DNA from: Catellatospora sp. KI3
GTDB taxonomy: Bacteria > Actinomycetota > Actinomycetes > Mycobacteriales > Micromonosporaceae
Reading direction: 5' to 3'
Assembly: GCF_029948125.1 (NCBI RefSeq)
Contig: NZ_JASAMB010000001.1
Location: forward strand, 558,001 to 622,000
Length of the DNA: 64,000 nucleotides
The notes under the pieces were generated by a model. It saw only the letters and a program-made list of their open reading frames with translations. It did no database searches and was not told the DNA's origin. Made by a program: the position numbers and the translations under genes. Positions within the stretch are counted from its first letter, which is position 1; every line of letters begins with the position of its first letter. This document shows, in pieces, positions 30,003 through 38,729 of the stretch.

Positions 30003-33000
30003 TCATTCGCTTTCTGCCGGAAGGCTTGTGAGCAGGGCGGTCAGCCCGTCATGGTCGAGCAGATCGGCCGGTCGGACGGTGAGATTGTCACGTACGTAAT
30101 GGAAGGCGGCGCTGACCTGGGCCACCGGCACCCCGGCCAGGGCCGCCCAGGCGAGCCGGTACGCGGCGAGCTGCACGGCGGCGGCCGCGGCGGCGGCACC
30201 GGTCGGCATCCGGCCGGTCTTCCAGTCCACCACCTCGTAACCGCCGCCGACGGTGCGGAAGACCGCGTCCATCCGTCCACGCACGACTGTGCCGCCGAGT
30301 TCGATCACGAACGGCGTCTCGACCTCGACCGGGGTCCGGTCGGCCCAGACGCTCTCCTCGAACCGCTGCCGCAGCTGGTCCAGCGCCTCGTCGGGGGCGG
30401 CGTCCTCGTCGGCGGCGCCGGGCAGGTCGTCGAGGTCGAGCAGCTGGTCGGCGCCGTAGCGCTGCTCCAGCCAGTGGTGGAAGGCGGTGCCGCGCCGGGC
30501 GTACACGTCGGGGGCGGCGGGCAGCGGCCGGCGCAGCCGCCGCGCCAGCGCCAGCGGATCCTTGCGCAGCGCGACCAGCTGTGACACGGATAGGTGCGCG
30601 GGCAGCACCACGTCGGCCCGCTGCGCCCGCCGGGCCTGCTCCTCGCGTTCGATCAGCAGCAGGTCGGACTCCTGCCGCCAGCGGCGGGTGACCTCGTCGT
30701 GCTCGGCCAGCCGCACGCCGCCGTCGGGGTCGTCGAGCATCGAGCGCACCAGCGCGGCCGCCGCCTCGACGTTCGGGCGGCGCTCACCCAGCGGGTCGCT
30801 GGGCCAGACCACGGCGACTTCGCCGCTGGTCGGGTTGACCGCGTCGTCGGCGGGCTGGGGCGCCCACACGTCGACGTGCCCGTGCCCGGCCTCGCACACG
30901 GCGACGATCTCGGCCAGCAGCGGCGACGGGCCGCGCGGTTTGCGCACCTTGTCGCCCCACCAGTAGCCGGAGGCGAACAGCCAGCCGCGCGGGCGGGTGA
31001 CCGCGACGTACGCCAGGCGGCGCTCCTCGCGGGCGTCGTGCTCGCGCCACTCCTGCTCGAAGGCGGTCACCGCGCGGCCCAGGTCCTTCTGGTCGTCCGC
31101 GCCGGCGACGGCCAGCTCGGGCAGGCCGTCGCGGTCGCCGCGCAGCGGGAACGGCAGCACGCCCAGGCCCTTGAGGAAGTGGTCGGAGCCCTTGCTCGGG
31201 CCCGGCCACACGTCCTTGGTGAGCCCGGCGACCGCGACCACGTCCCACTCCAGGCCCTTGGCCGCGTGCGCGGTGAGGATCTGCACCGCGCCCTCGGCCA
31301 CATCGACCTCGCCGGGGGTGAGGCCGCGCTCCTCGTCCTCGGCCGCGGCCAGGTAGGACAGGAACGCGCTCAGCGGCGCGCCGTCGGTCTCGATCGCGAA
31401 CCGGGCCGCGACCTCGCCGAGGGTGTCCAGGTGGGCGCGGGCCAGGCCGGTGTCGCCGGCGCGGACCGCGACCTCGACGTCCAGGCCGACGGTCCGCTCG
31501 ACGTCGGCGATCAGGTCGCTGACCGGTTGGTCCAGGCGAGCTCGCAGGCTCGCGATCTCCTGGGCGTACGCCGCCAGCCGGGTGTACGCCGCGGGCGAGT
31601 ACTGCTCCGGCTCGCCCAGGTCGTCCAGGGCCTCGCTCAGCGACGCCTCGTCGAGCCGGTCCACCGCGATCTCGGCGTCCGGGCCGCCCGGCTGGCGGCC
31701 CCTGGCCAGCTCGCGGGCCCGCCGGTGCAGCGCCACCAGGTCGCGCGGGCCGATCCGCCAGCGCGGGCCGGACAGCAGCCGCAGCAGGCTCGCCCCGTCC
31801 AGCGGGTCGGACAGCACCCGCAGCGTGCAGACGACGTCGCGCACCTCCGGGGTGTCCAGCAGGCCGCCCAGGCCGACGACCTCGACGGGCAGGCCCCGGG
31901 CCCGCAGCGCCGCCTCGATCGGGGCGATCTGCGAGCGCACCCGCACCAGCACCGCCGAGCTGGGCCGCCGCTCGATCGGGAGGTGCGCCGGGTTCTGGTC
32001 GGCCGTGGTCTTCGCCTCGGTCCGCCAGGCGGTGACGATCTGGTCGGCGATCCACTCGGCCTCGTCCAGGTACGACTCCAGCAGCCCCGTCAGCACGATG
32101 CCCGGCTTGTCGCTGCCGGAGGTCAGCGAGACGACCCGCGCCCCGCGCTCGCGCAGCGGCGCCGAGATGGTGTTGGCCACCGCCAGGATCTCCGACCGGT
32201 TCCGGAAACTGCGCCCCAGCTGCGCCATCTCGGCGGGCGTCGTGTCCGCGGCCGGAAACTCGCGCGGGAACCGGTCCAGGGTGCCCGCGCTGGCGCCGCG
32301 CCAGCCGTAGATGGACTGGCACGGGTCGCCGACGGCGGTCACCGGGTGGCCCGCGCCGGTCTCGGGGGTGTCCCCGGAGAACAGCGCGCGCAGCAGGGTC
32401 ACCTGGGCGTGGCTGGTGTCCTGGTACTCGTCGAGCAGGACGACGCGGAACCTGTCCCGCTCGGCCGCCCCGACCTCGGGGTGCGACAGGGCGACCCGGG
32501 CCGCCCGCGACATCTGGTCGCCGAAGTCCATCGCCTCCAGCGTGTGCTTGCGGGCCGCGTACGCCCGCACCAGCGGCAGCAGCTGCAGCCGGGCCCGCTG
32601 CCGGGCCAGCAGGTCGCGCACGTCGGCCAGCATCCGGCCCGGCCGCGACGACACCTCGGCGTGGAACCGCCCCGTCCACGCGGCCAGGTCGTCCGGCTCG
32701 ACCAGGTGCTCGGCCAGCTCGCCGGCCAGGGCCAGCACCGCCGACACGACCGTGCTCGGCGCCGACTCCACCGCCGACATGTCCCCCTTGTACGACCGCA
32801 CCACCTCGTCGGCCAGCTGCCAGCAGGACGCCTCGGTGAGCAGCCGGGTGCTCGGCTCGTACCCGGCGCGCAGGCCGTGCTCGGTGACGATGCGGGCGGC
32901 GAACGAGTGGTACGTGGCGATGGTCGGCTCGCCGTCGAAGCCCTCGGCGACGCGGGCGCCGATGTGGCGGCGCAGCTGGCTCAGCCGCATCCGGACCCGG

Positions 33001-33260
33001 TGCGACAGTTCACCGGCGGCCTTGCGGGTGAAGGTGAGGCCGAGCACGTGCTCCGGGCGTACGTGCTGGTTGGCGACCAGCCACAGCACCCGCGCCGCCA
33101 TCGTCTCGGTCTTGCCCGACCCGGCACCCGCCACCACCAGCAGCGGTGCCACCGGCGCGCTGATGACCGCCGCCTGCTCCTCGGTCGGCGGATGCAGCCC
33201 CAGCTGCTCGGCCAGCTCCTCCGGCGTCCACCGGGGCCCGTCCTTGATGACTATCGACAC
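30003..33260 (-). CDS. adnB: AdnB helicase-nuclease subunit
   Basis: A 1085-residue fusion of a UvrD-like (SF1A) motor and a RecB-family nuclease. The motor motifs are intact: VVAGAGSGKTETMAARVL (Walker A, ~residue 43), VVLLDEYQDTSHAQ (II), GDPCQSIYGWRGA (III) and YVAVTRPR (VI). The nuclease carries VRGRMDAVF and YEVVDWKTGR (D...DxK) and the family Q/Y helix. With AdnA it forms the end-resecting AdnAB heterodimer that replaces RecBCD/AddAB in many actinobacteria; AdnB is the leading motor. The start GTG lies 43 bases after adnA. Expected to process double-strand breaks. Confidence 0.95.
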   Translation of the reverse strand: MSIVIKDGPRWTPEELAEQLGLHPPTEEQAAVISAPVAPLLVVAGAGSGKTETMAARVLWLVANQHVRPEHVLGLTFTRKAAGELSHRVRMRLSQLRRHIGARVAEGFDGEPTIATYHSFAARIVTEHGLRAGYEPSTRLLTEASCWQLADEVVRSYKGDMSAVESAPSTVVSAVLALAGELAEHLVEPDDLAAWTGRFHAEVSSRPGRMLADVRDLLARQRARLQLLPLVRAYAARKHTLEAMDFGDQMSRAARVALSHPEVGAAERDRFRVVLLDEYQDTSHAQVTLLRALFSGDTPETGAGHPVTAVGDPCQSIYGWRGASAGTLDRFPREFPAADTTPAEMAQLGRSFRNRSEILAVANTISAPLRERGARVVSLTSGSDKPGIVLTGLLESYLDEAEWIADQIVTAWRTEAKTTADQNPAHLPIERRPSSAVLVRVRSQIAPIEAALRARGLPVEVVGLGGLLDTPEVRDVVCTLRVLSDPLDGASLLRLLSGPRWRIGPRDLVALHRRARELARGRQPGGPDAEIAVDRLDEASLSEALDDLGEPEQYSPAAYTRLAAYAQEIASLRARLDQPVSDLIADVERTVGLDVEVAVRAGDTGLARAHLDTLGEVAARFAIETDGAPLSAFLSYLAAAEDEERGLTPGEVDVAEGAVQILTAHAAKGLEWDVVAVAGLTKDVWPGPSKGSDHFLKGLGVLPFPLRGDRDGLPELAVAGADDQKDLGRAVTAFEQEWREHDAREERRLAYVAVTRPRGWLFASGYWWGDKVRKPRGPSPLLAEIVAVCEAGHGHVDVWAPQPADDAVNPTSGEVAVVWPSDPLGERRPNVEAAAALVRSMLDDPDGGVRLAEHDEVTRRWRQESDLLLIEREEQARRAQRADVVLPAHLSVSQLVALRKDPLALARRLRRPLPAAPDVYARRGTAFHHWLEQRYGADQLLDLDDLPGAADEDAAPDEALDQLRQRFEESVWADRTPVEVETPFVIELGGTVVRGRMDAVFRTVGGGYEVVDWKTGRMPTGAAAAAAAVQLAAYRLAWAALAGVPVAQVSAAFHYVRDNLTVRPADLLDHDGLTALLTSLPAESE

Positions 33261-33303
33261 GGCGCTGTGCTCCTGACAAGAGCCGTTCCTTCGCTGCGCC
33301 CAC

Positions 33304-36300
33304 TCACGGCTCGACCACCTGCCGCCCCTTCCCGGACACCGGGCAGCTCGACTTCACCGGGCACATCCGGCACTTGTCGTTGACCTTCGCCACGAACGTC
33401 GAGGCGGCCATGGTCGCGGCGGTCCGGTGCACCATCGCGTGCGCCCAGTTCGGGTCGCCGGACTCGCCGATCGCCTCCTGCACCTGCTCCTTGGCGTCCC
33501 TGTGGGTGGTCCCGAGCTGCACCAGCGCCGCCCCGCCGGACACCTCCCCCTCCGGGAACCCGCCCTCCTCCACCGCCACCTGGTACGCCCCCAGTTGCGG
33601 ATGCTCGGGCAGCTCCTCGCGGGTGGCGGTGGTGGTCTTGCCGGTCTTGAGGTCGATCACCACCAGGCGGCCCTGGTCGTCGACTTCGAGGCGGTCGACC
33701 CGGCCGACCAGGTCGATCGGGGGCTCGTGCGCCAGCCGTACCGCGAACTCGCGCTCGATCGCGACCAGGCGGCGCGGATTCTCCGCCAGCCACCGGGTCA
33801 GCTTGGCCAGCATGTCCCGCGACCGGTCGCGCTCGCGCCCGGCCAGCCACTGCGCCGCCAGCTCGATCGCGTCGAACCGCGCCGCCACGTAGTCCACCAG
33901 CACCGACGGGTCGCTCATCGCCTCGTCGGCGAGCATCGCCGCCGCGTGCACCAGGTTGCCGACGCCCTGCGCGCTGGACGAGGCCGCCGCGCCGCCATGC
34001 TTCTCCAGCAGCCAGCGCAGCCCGCACCGCAGCGCGCTCTCCATCGTCGAGGGGGTGACCCGCACCGGCTCGTCCGGGCCGTGCAGCGGCCCGTCGTCGG
34101 TCAGCTCTGGCAGCCCCCACCACTCGTCCGGATGCGCGCCCGGGATGCCCGCTGCGGCCAGCCGGGCCAGCTCGCGGGCGGCGGCGTGGCGGCGCGGGCC
34201 GTCGGGGCCGACCACGGCCGCGCGCAGCTCCGCCACCAGCGCGGGCAGCGTCAGCGCGCGCGGCGGGCGGGCCGTCTGCAGCTCGGCCACCTCGTCCTCG
34301 TCCACCTTCACCGGCGGGGCCAGCTCGAACAGGAACCGGCTCGGCCGGTCCTCGCCTTCGGCGCCGCCGACCGCGCCCGAGTCGACCGCCGTCACCACCA
34401 GCCGCCGCCGGGCCCGGGTCGCCGCCACGTAGAACAGGCGCCGCTCCTCGGTCAGCAGGGCCGCGGTCTGCGCCACCCGCTGCGCCCGCTCCCCCGCCAG
34501 GGCCCGGTGCGCCACCTCGTCCACCAGCTGCTCCGATCCCAGCAGGCTGCCGCGCAGCCGCAGGTCAGGCCACATCCCCTCCTGTACGCCCGCGACCACG
34601 ACCACGTCCCACTCCAGGCCCTTGGCCGCGTGCGCGGTCAGCAGCCGCACCGCCTCACCCCGGTCGCCGCTGGCCGCCAGCGAGTCGGCGGGCAGCTGCT
34701 GGTCGGCCACGTGCTCCAGGAACGTGTCGATGCGCGCGCCCGGCAGCCGGTCGGTGAACCGCGCCGCCGCGTCGAACAGGACCATGATCGCGTCGAGGTC
34801 CCGGTCGGCGGTCTCCGCGCGCCGCTGCTGGTCCAGCCCCAGCGCGGGCGACGTCGCCACCGCGGCCCAGCGCTCGGCCAGCCCGGTGGCCCGCCACACC
34901 GACCACAGCACCTCCTCCGCGGTGGCCCGCGGCCGCTCGGCGGCCTCGCGCGCAGTGGTCAGCAGCATCGCGATCCGGGCCGCCGGGAAGGCCCAGCGCC
35001 GGTCCAGCGCCGCCAGCTCGGCCGGATCCCGCAGCGCCTCCACCAGCAGCTCACCCGAGCCGCGCTCGTCCCCGGCCGCCATCGCCAGCGCGCGCAGACC
35101 CTGGCGCAGCCGCCGCTCCGCCATCGGATCGGCACCGCCCAGCGGCGAGTGCAGCAGCGCCACCGCCGCCTCCTCGGTCAGCAGCTGCGGCCGCAGCGCG
35201 CAGCGCAGCAGCGTCAGCAGCGGCTTGACCGCGGGCTGCTGGTGCAGCGGCAGGTCCTCGGCCAGCACCTTCGTCGGCACGCCCGCCTGCCGCAGCGCCC
35301 GCTCGTACGCGGCGAGCTGGTTGTTGGTGGAGCGCATGATCACGGCCATCCGGGACCAGGGCACGCCGTCGACCAGGTGCGCCCGCCGCAGCCGGTGCGC
35401 CACGAACGCGGCCTCGCTGATCCGGCTGCGCAGCGCCACCACCTCGACGCCGGTATCCGGGTCGGGTTCGCGTTCGGGCTGGTCGTCGCGCTGCAGCGGC
35501 ACCACCGGCAGGTGCCCCGGCAGCCTGCGGGCCAGCCGCGCCGTCGCCGCGCGGACCGCCGGGGCGGCCCGGTGCGCGACGGGCAGGATCACCTCGGCGG
35601 TGCCCGGGAAGCGCTGCGTGAACGTGCGCACGATCTCCGGGTCGGCACCGCGGAACGCGTACGTCGAGCTGTCCGGGTCGGCGAAGGCGGTCAGCGGCAG
35701 CCCGGTGGCGATCAGCTCCAGCAGCTCGATCTGGGCCGGGTCGGTGTCGGCGAGCTCGTCGACGTAGACGGCGGACAGGCGGGAGCGCTCGGCCGCCAGC
35801 AGTTCCGGGTCCCGGCGCAGCAGCGAGGCGGCGGCGCGGACCAGTTCGGCGTGGTCGAAGCCGACCGAGCCCCGGGTGGAGGCGTCGCGCAGGGCCATCG
35901 TCTGCTCGTACTCCCGCAGGAAACGCGCGGCGGCCGACCAGTCGTCGCGGCGCTGCCACAGCGGGTCGTCCGGGCCGATGCCGCGCTCGGACGCGCGCAG
36001 CAGCAGGTCGCGCAGCTGCTCGGCGAAGGCGCGGGTGTTCAGGGCGGGCAGCAGGCGCTCGGGCCAGCCGGCGGTCTCGCCGGGTAGCAACTCGCGGATG
36101 ACGAGGTCCTGCTCGGGGCCGGACAGCAGGCGCGGCGGTGCCGCGTCGTAGAGGGCGGCGGCGCGCCTGAGCAGGCCGAACGCGTACGCGGGAAAGGTTC
36201 TGACCAGCGGCTCGTGGCCGATGCCCTGGGCGATGCGGGCCTCGATGCGGCGGCGCAGCGACTGCGAGCCCCGGCGGCCGAAGGTGAGCACCAGGATGCG

Positions 36301-36504
36301 CTGCGGGTCGGCGCCCTCGGCGACGCGGCGGGCGACGGACTCGACCAGGGTGGTGGTCTTGCCGGTGCCGGGGCCGCCGCGCACCAGCAGCGGGCCGGAG
36401 TCGTGCGCGACGACGCGGAGCTGGGCGGGGTCGGGCAGCAGCGGGGGCTGGTCCGAGGCGGTGCCCCGGACCAGCCGCCACTCCCGCTGAACGCCGCTGC
36501 TCAC
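33304..36504 (-). CDS. adnA: AdnA helicase-nuclease subunit
   Basis: About 1066 residues: motor domain, then RecB-like nuclease with an iron-sulfur cluster. Walker A is VRGGPGTGKTTTLVE (~residue 40); the DE box is AVYVDELADTDPAQ rather than DEYQD, and motif III has DPDSSTYAFRG where AdnB has a Gln, consistent with a weaker motor as described for mycobacterial AdnA. The nuclease has LVGRVDRLE and LVVIDLKTGKT. Cys ligands are ALRCGLRW and CRMCPVKSSC, the AddB/Cas4-type 4Fe-4S arrangement. GTG 36504 or ATG 36513 is the start. It is first in the adnAB operon. Confidence 0.94.
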   Translation of the reverse strand: MSSGVQREWRLVRGTASDQPPLLPDPAQLRVVAHDSGPLLVRGGPGTGKTTTLVESVARRVAEGADPQRILVLTFGRRGSQSLRRRIEARIAQGIGHEPLVRTFPAYAFGLLRRAAALYDAAPPRLLSGPEQDLVIRELLPGETAGWPERLLPALNTRAFAEQLRDLLLRASERGIGPDDPLWQRRDDWSAAARFLREYEQTMALRDASTRGSVGFDHAELVRAAASLLRRDPELLAAERSRLSAVYVDELADTDPAQIELLELIATGLPLTAFADPDSSTYAFRGADPEIVRTFTQRFPGTAEVILPVAHRAAPAVRAATARLARRLPGHLPVVPLQRDDQPEREPDPDTGVEVVALRSRISEAAFVAHRLRRAHLVDGVPWSRMAVIMRSTNNQLAAYERALRQAGVPTKVLAEDLPLHQQPAVKPLLTLLRCALRPQLLTEEAAVALLHSPLGGADPMAERRLRQGLRALAMAAGDERGSGELLVEALRDPAELAALDRRWAFPAARIAMLLTTAREAAERPRATAEEVLWSVWRATGLAERWAAVATSPALGLDQQRRAETADRDLDAIMVLFDAAARFTDRLPGARIDTFLEHVADQQLPADSLAASGDRGEAVRLLTAHAAKGLEWDVVVVAGVQEGMWPDLRLRGSLLGSEQLVDEVAHRALAGERAQRVAQTAALLTEERRLFYVAATRARRRLVVTAVDSGAVGGAEGEDRPSRFLFELAPPVKVDEDEVAELQTARPPRALTLPALVAELRAAVVGPDGPRRHAAARELARLAAAGIPGAHPDEWWGLPELTDDGPLHGPDEPVRVTPSTMESALRCGLRWLLEKHGGAAASSSAQGVGNLVHAAAMLADEAMSDPSVLVDYVAARFDAIELAAQWLAGRERDRSRDMLAKLTRWLAENPRRLVAIEREFAVRLAHEPPIDLVGRVDRLEVDDQGRLVVIDLKTGKTTTATREELPEHPQLGAYQVAVEEGGFPEGEVSGGAALVQLGTTHRDAKEQVQEAIGESGDPNWAHAMVHRTAATMAASTFVAKVNDKCRMCPVKSSCPVSGKGRQVVEP

Positions 36505-36618
36505 GCCCCACATTCCAGCATGCGGGGGCGACAGAGCCCTAAACGCCGTCCTCGGCCAGGCGCACCCCGGCCTTCCGCTACGTCCTCTGGCATGGCAGCG
36601 GACCAAACAATCTGCGAC

Positions 36619-36780
36619 CTAGTGGTAGACGTCGGCGCGATGGTCTATTCGCATGACATGTACGGAGTGGGTCTTCTCATCGATGCGGTAGACGACGCGG
36701 TAAGCACCACGTCGAGCAGAGTGATAAGCAGCGAGTTCGTTCGTCAAGGGTTTACCGAAGCGGTCGGCTTCACCGAGATG
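36619..36780 (-). pseudogene. RelE/ParE-type toxin remnant
   Basis: The minus strand reads LGEADRFGKPLTNELAAYHS then RRGAYRVVYRIDEKTHSVHV and MRIDHRADVYH before a stop at 36619. This is the C-terminal half of a RelE-family mRNA-interferase toxin (kinked SARRGxYRVxYRID core and RIDHRxDVY ending). No start codon or N-terminal half remains: upstream is a terminator hairpin belonging to the next gene. No antitoxin is visible. It is a truncated relic of a toxin-antitoxin module. Confidence 0.8.
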
Positions 36781-36812
36781 TCGGCTGCGACAGGAGCACC
36801 TGTCGCAGCCGA
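36781..36812 (-). terminator. Hairpin terminator after metallopeptidase gene
   Basis: A perfect 14-bp stem (36781-36794 with 36799-36812) with a four-base loop, 16 bases past the stop of the secreted metallopeptidase gene. Confidence 0.85.
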
Positions 36813-36828
36813 CCGGCGACTGGTGGTG

Positions 36829-37863
36829 TTACAGGATGCCCCGAGCCGTGAACGCCGCCCGTACCTGTGCGGCGGCGGCGTTGCCGTACAGGCGCTGGGC
36901 CGTGGCGACGGTCTTGAGGGCCGCGTCGTGGAAGGTGGTGTCGACGGCGAAGTCGAACTGCGCCTCGATGACCACCGTGCTGCCCTTGACGTCGCCGAGC
37001 GCGTTGTGGACGTCCCACAGCGCCCGCGACCAGATCTCCCCGTCCGCGTGCACCTCACCGCGCACGTCGGCCGGGTACACCTTGTTCCCGTCGAGCCGCC
37101 GCAGGCAGTGCGGTGCGGCCGTGTACGACGCCGAGTCCCAGTCGGCCACGCACGCCTCGGCCGTGGCGGTCGGCACACCGGTCGCCCAGTCGGTGACGAC
37201 GACCGACAGGTAGTCGCCGAAGCCCTCGCCGATCGCCCCGGACTCCAGGGTGGTGCCGAAGCCGGGCACCTGGCCGTCCTGCACCGAGTGGCCGTACTCG
37301 TGGATGATCACCTCGGCGTCCTCGGCGTCGTCGACGCCACCCTTGCCGAGGGTGATGTTGGCCTTGTCCTCGCGGAAGAACGAGTTGTCGCCGCCGTACT
37401 GGTCGATGCGCAGCTCGATCTGCCGCTGGTTGACCGGCCGCAGGGTGCTGCCGAACCCGAGGTGCTGGAGGTAGTGCTGGGCGGTGGTGACCCAGTAGTA
37501 CCCCATGACCTGCTCGAACTGGTCCTTGTCACGGTGCCAGTCGGCGTAGGCCCCGTTCACGGCCAGGGCGCGCTGGCCGGTCTTGCTCTTGACGGCCACG
37601 TACGCGCCGGTGAGCGTGCCGGAGCCGTCGAGGTCGGTCAGCACCACGCGCCGGTACGCCGCCGCGAAGGCCGCGCTGTCGGCGTCCTTGTCGTCGGCCA
37701 GGTTCTGCAGCCCCAGCTGCTGTACCGGGTTCGGGTGGAACACGGTGCCGGTCGCGCTGTGACCGAACCCGCCGCCCGCCTGGGCACCGCCGGCCGTCCC
37801 CGTGACGGCGGCGACGGCCACCGCGACCGCGACGGTGGCGCCCCGAATCTTGGACAGTCGCAT
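36829..37863 (-). CDS. Secreted zinc metallopeptidase (HEYGH, M36/M4-like)
   Basis: A 344-residue exported protein with a signal peptide (to about residue 29, AVAVAAVTGTAGGAQA). The catalytic helix is EVIIHEYGHSVQD (HExxH), and the third ligand lies in GAIGEGFGDYLSVVV (Glu, ExxxD), the gluzincin pattern of thermolysin/fungalysin-type enzymes. No long propeptide (FTP) is present, so it is shorter than typical M36 or M4 precursors. GGAGG precedes the ATG. A predicted extracellular protease; it is divergent from the sigma-factor gene. Confidence 0.85.
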   Translation of the reverse strand: MRLSKIRGATVAVAVAVAAVTGTAGGAQAGGGFGHSATGTVFHPNPVQQLGLQNLADDKDADSAAFAAAYRRVVLTDLDGSGTLTGAYVAVKSKTGQRALAVNGAYADWHRDKDQFEQVMGYYWVTTAQHYLQHLGFGSTLRPVNQRQIELRIDQYGGDNSFFREDKANITLGKGGVDDAEDAEVIIHEYGHSVQDGQVPGFGTTLESGAIGEGFGDYLSVVVTDWATGVPTATAEACVADWDSASYTAAPHCLRRLDGNKVYPADVRGEVHADGEIWSRALWDVHNALGDVKGSTVVIEAQFDFAVDTTFHDAALKTVATAQRLYGNAAAAQVRAAFTARGIL

Positions 37864-38193
37864 CTCTCTCCTCCCCTTGAGATGCGCCCAGCCTAGAAAC
37901 CACCGCACGCGCCCCGACTCGTCCGATCTACCTACTGCGACGTCGCGCCCGCGACACGGCGATCCGGCGACGACGCCGGCTCCGGCGGTACGGCCGCGGG
38001 AACGGCGCCGCCGCCCGGAGCACCGGACACGCGCCACCAAACTCCGATCGATCATGAAGTTGTGGGCGGGACACGCCGTCGAACACGGCCATAGGTTCAT
38101 GATCGGCCAGAAAAGGGGGGCCGGGTGGTGCAACCGGGGGGTGGGCGGGGGCCGTTTGAGGTCTGCAATGGACATCTAGGGACGGGGGTTCCG
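37864..38193. other. Divergent promoter region with palindrome (family D)
   Basis: The 330-base space between the metallopeptidase and sigma-factor genes. At 38049-38105 the sequence CGATCATGAA and TTCATGATCG form outer arms of a 57-base inverted repeat with a GC-rich inner part. No gene was recognised. Promoters for both genes must lie here. Confidence 0.55.
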
Positions 38194-38718
38194 ATGGCAC
38201 CGGACAGGGCCGGGCAGCGGGACGCGGAGTACGCGGAGTTCGTATCGGCGCAGCTGCCGGCGCTGCGTCGGACGGCTTTCCTGCTGTGCGGCGATGCCCA
38301 TCGCGCGGACGACCTGATACAGGAGGCGATCACCAAGCTGTATGTGCGCTGGCACAGGCTCGGTGAGGTGGAGCGGCTGGATCGCTACCTGCGCACCATG
38401 CTGGTGCGCGAGTTCCTGAACGAGCGGCGCCTGTCCTGGGCGCGCGTGCTGCTGTTCGGGCAGCCGGTGTACGAGCCCGTGGCCAGGGCCGACGACACCG
38501 AGCAGCGACTCGCCGTACGTGCCGCGCTGGCGAAGGTGCCCAAGCGACAGCGGGCCGTGCTGGTGCTGCGGTTCATGTGCGACCTGCCCGTGGACGAGGT
38601 GGCCCAGTTGCTGGGCTGCTCGGCCGGGACGGTCAAGAGCCAGACCTCGCACGGCCTCGATTCGCTGCGCAGGCATCTGGGCAACCGGGTCGACCTCGTC
38701 CCCACCCTGGCCGATTAG
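38194..38718 (+). CDS. SigE-family ECF-like RNA polymerase sigma factor
   Basis: A 174-residue sigma factor of the SigE-like ECF group common in Streptomyces and Micromonosporaceae. Region 2 includes FVSAQLPALRRTAFLLCGD and DLIQEAITKLYVRW; region 4 has KVPKRQRAVLVLRF and the helix-turn-helix DEVAQLLGCSAGTVKSQTSH. The next gene starts 12 bases later and encodes a membrane protein, which is likely its regulator. No anti-sigma zinc motif is present in that partner. The target promoters are unknown. Confidence 0.92.
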   Translation: MAPDRAGQRDAEYAEFVSAQLPALRRTAFLLCGDAHRADDLIQEAITKLYVRWHRLGEVERLDRYLRTMLVREFLNERRLSWARVLLFGQPVYEPVARADDTEQRLAVRAALAKVPKRQRAVLVLRFMCDLPVDEVAQLLGCSAGTVKSQTSHGLDSLRRHLGNRVDLVPTLAD

Positions 38719-38729
38719 GAGAGTCGAGA

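Larger units (their letters stand above)
36505..36828. other. Gap holding toxin remnant and terminator
   Basis: Between adnA and the metallopeptidase gene. It contains a RelE-like fragment (36619-36780) and a hairpin (36781-36812). The part next to adnA should carry its promoter; nothing definite was seen. Confidence 0.5.

Noticed and set aside
28094-30031. Long plus-strand open frame (645 codons) opposite the mycosin-like gene
   Set aside because: It is the antisense shadow of high-GC coding sequence: rich in Arg/Gly/Ala with no domain, while the minus strand encodes a signal peptide and subtilase motifs.
30594-33383. 929-codon plus-strand frame opposite adnB
   Set aside because: Composition typical of antisense high-GC sequence (Arg/Gly/Leu/Val/His), no motifs, and adnB has complete helicase motifs.
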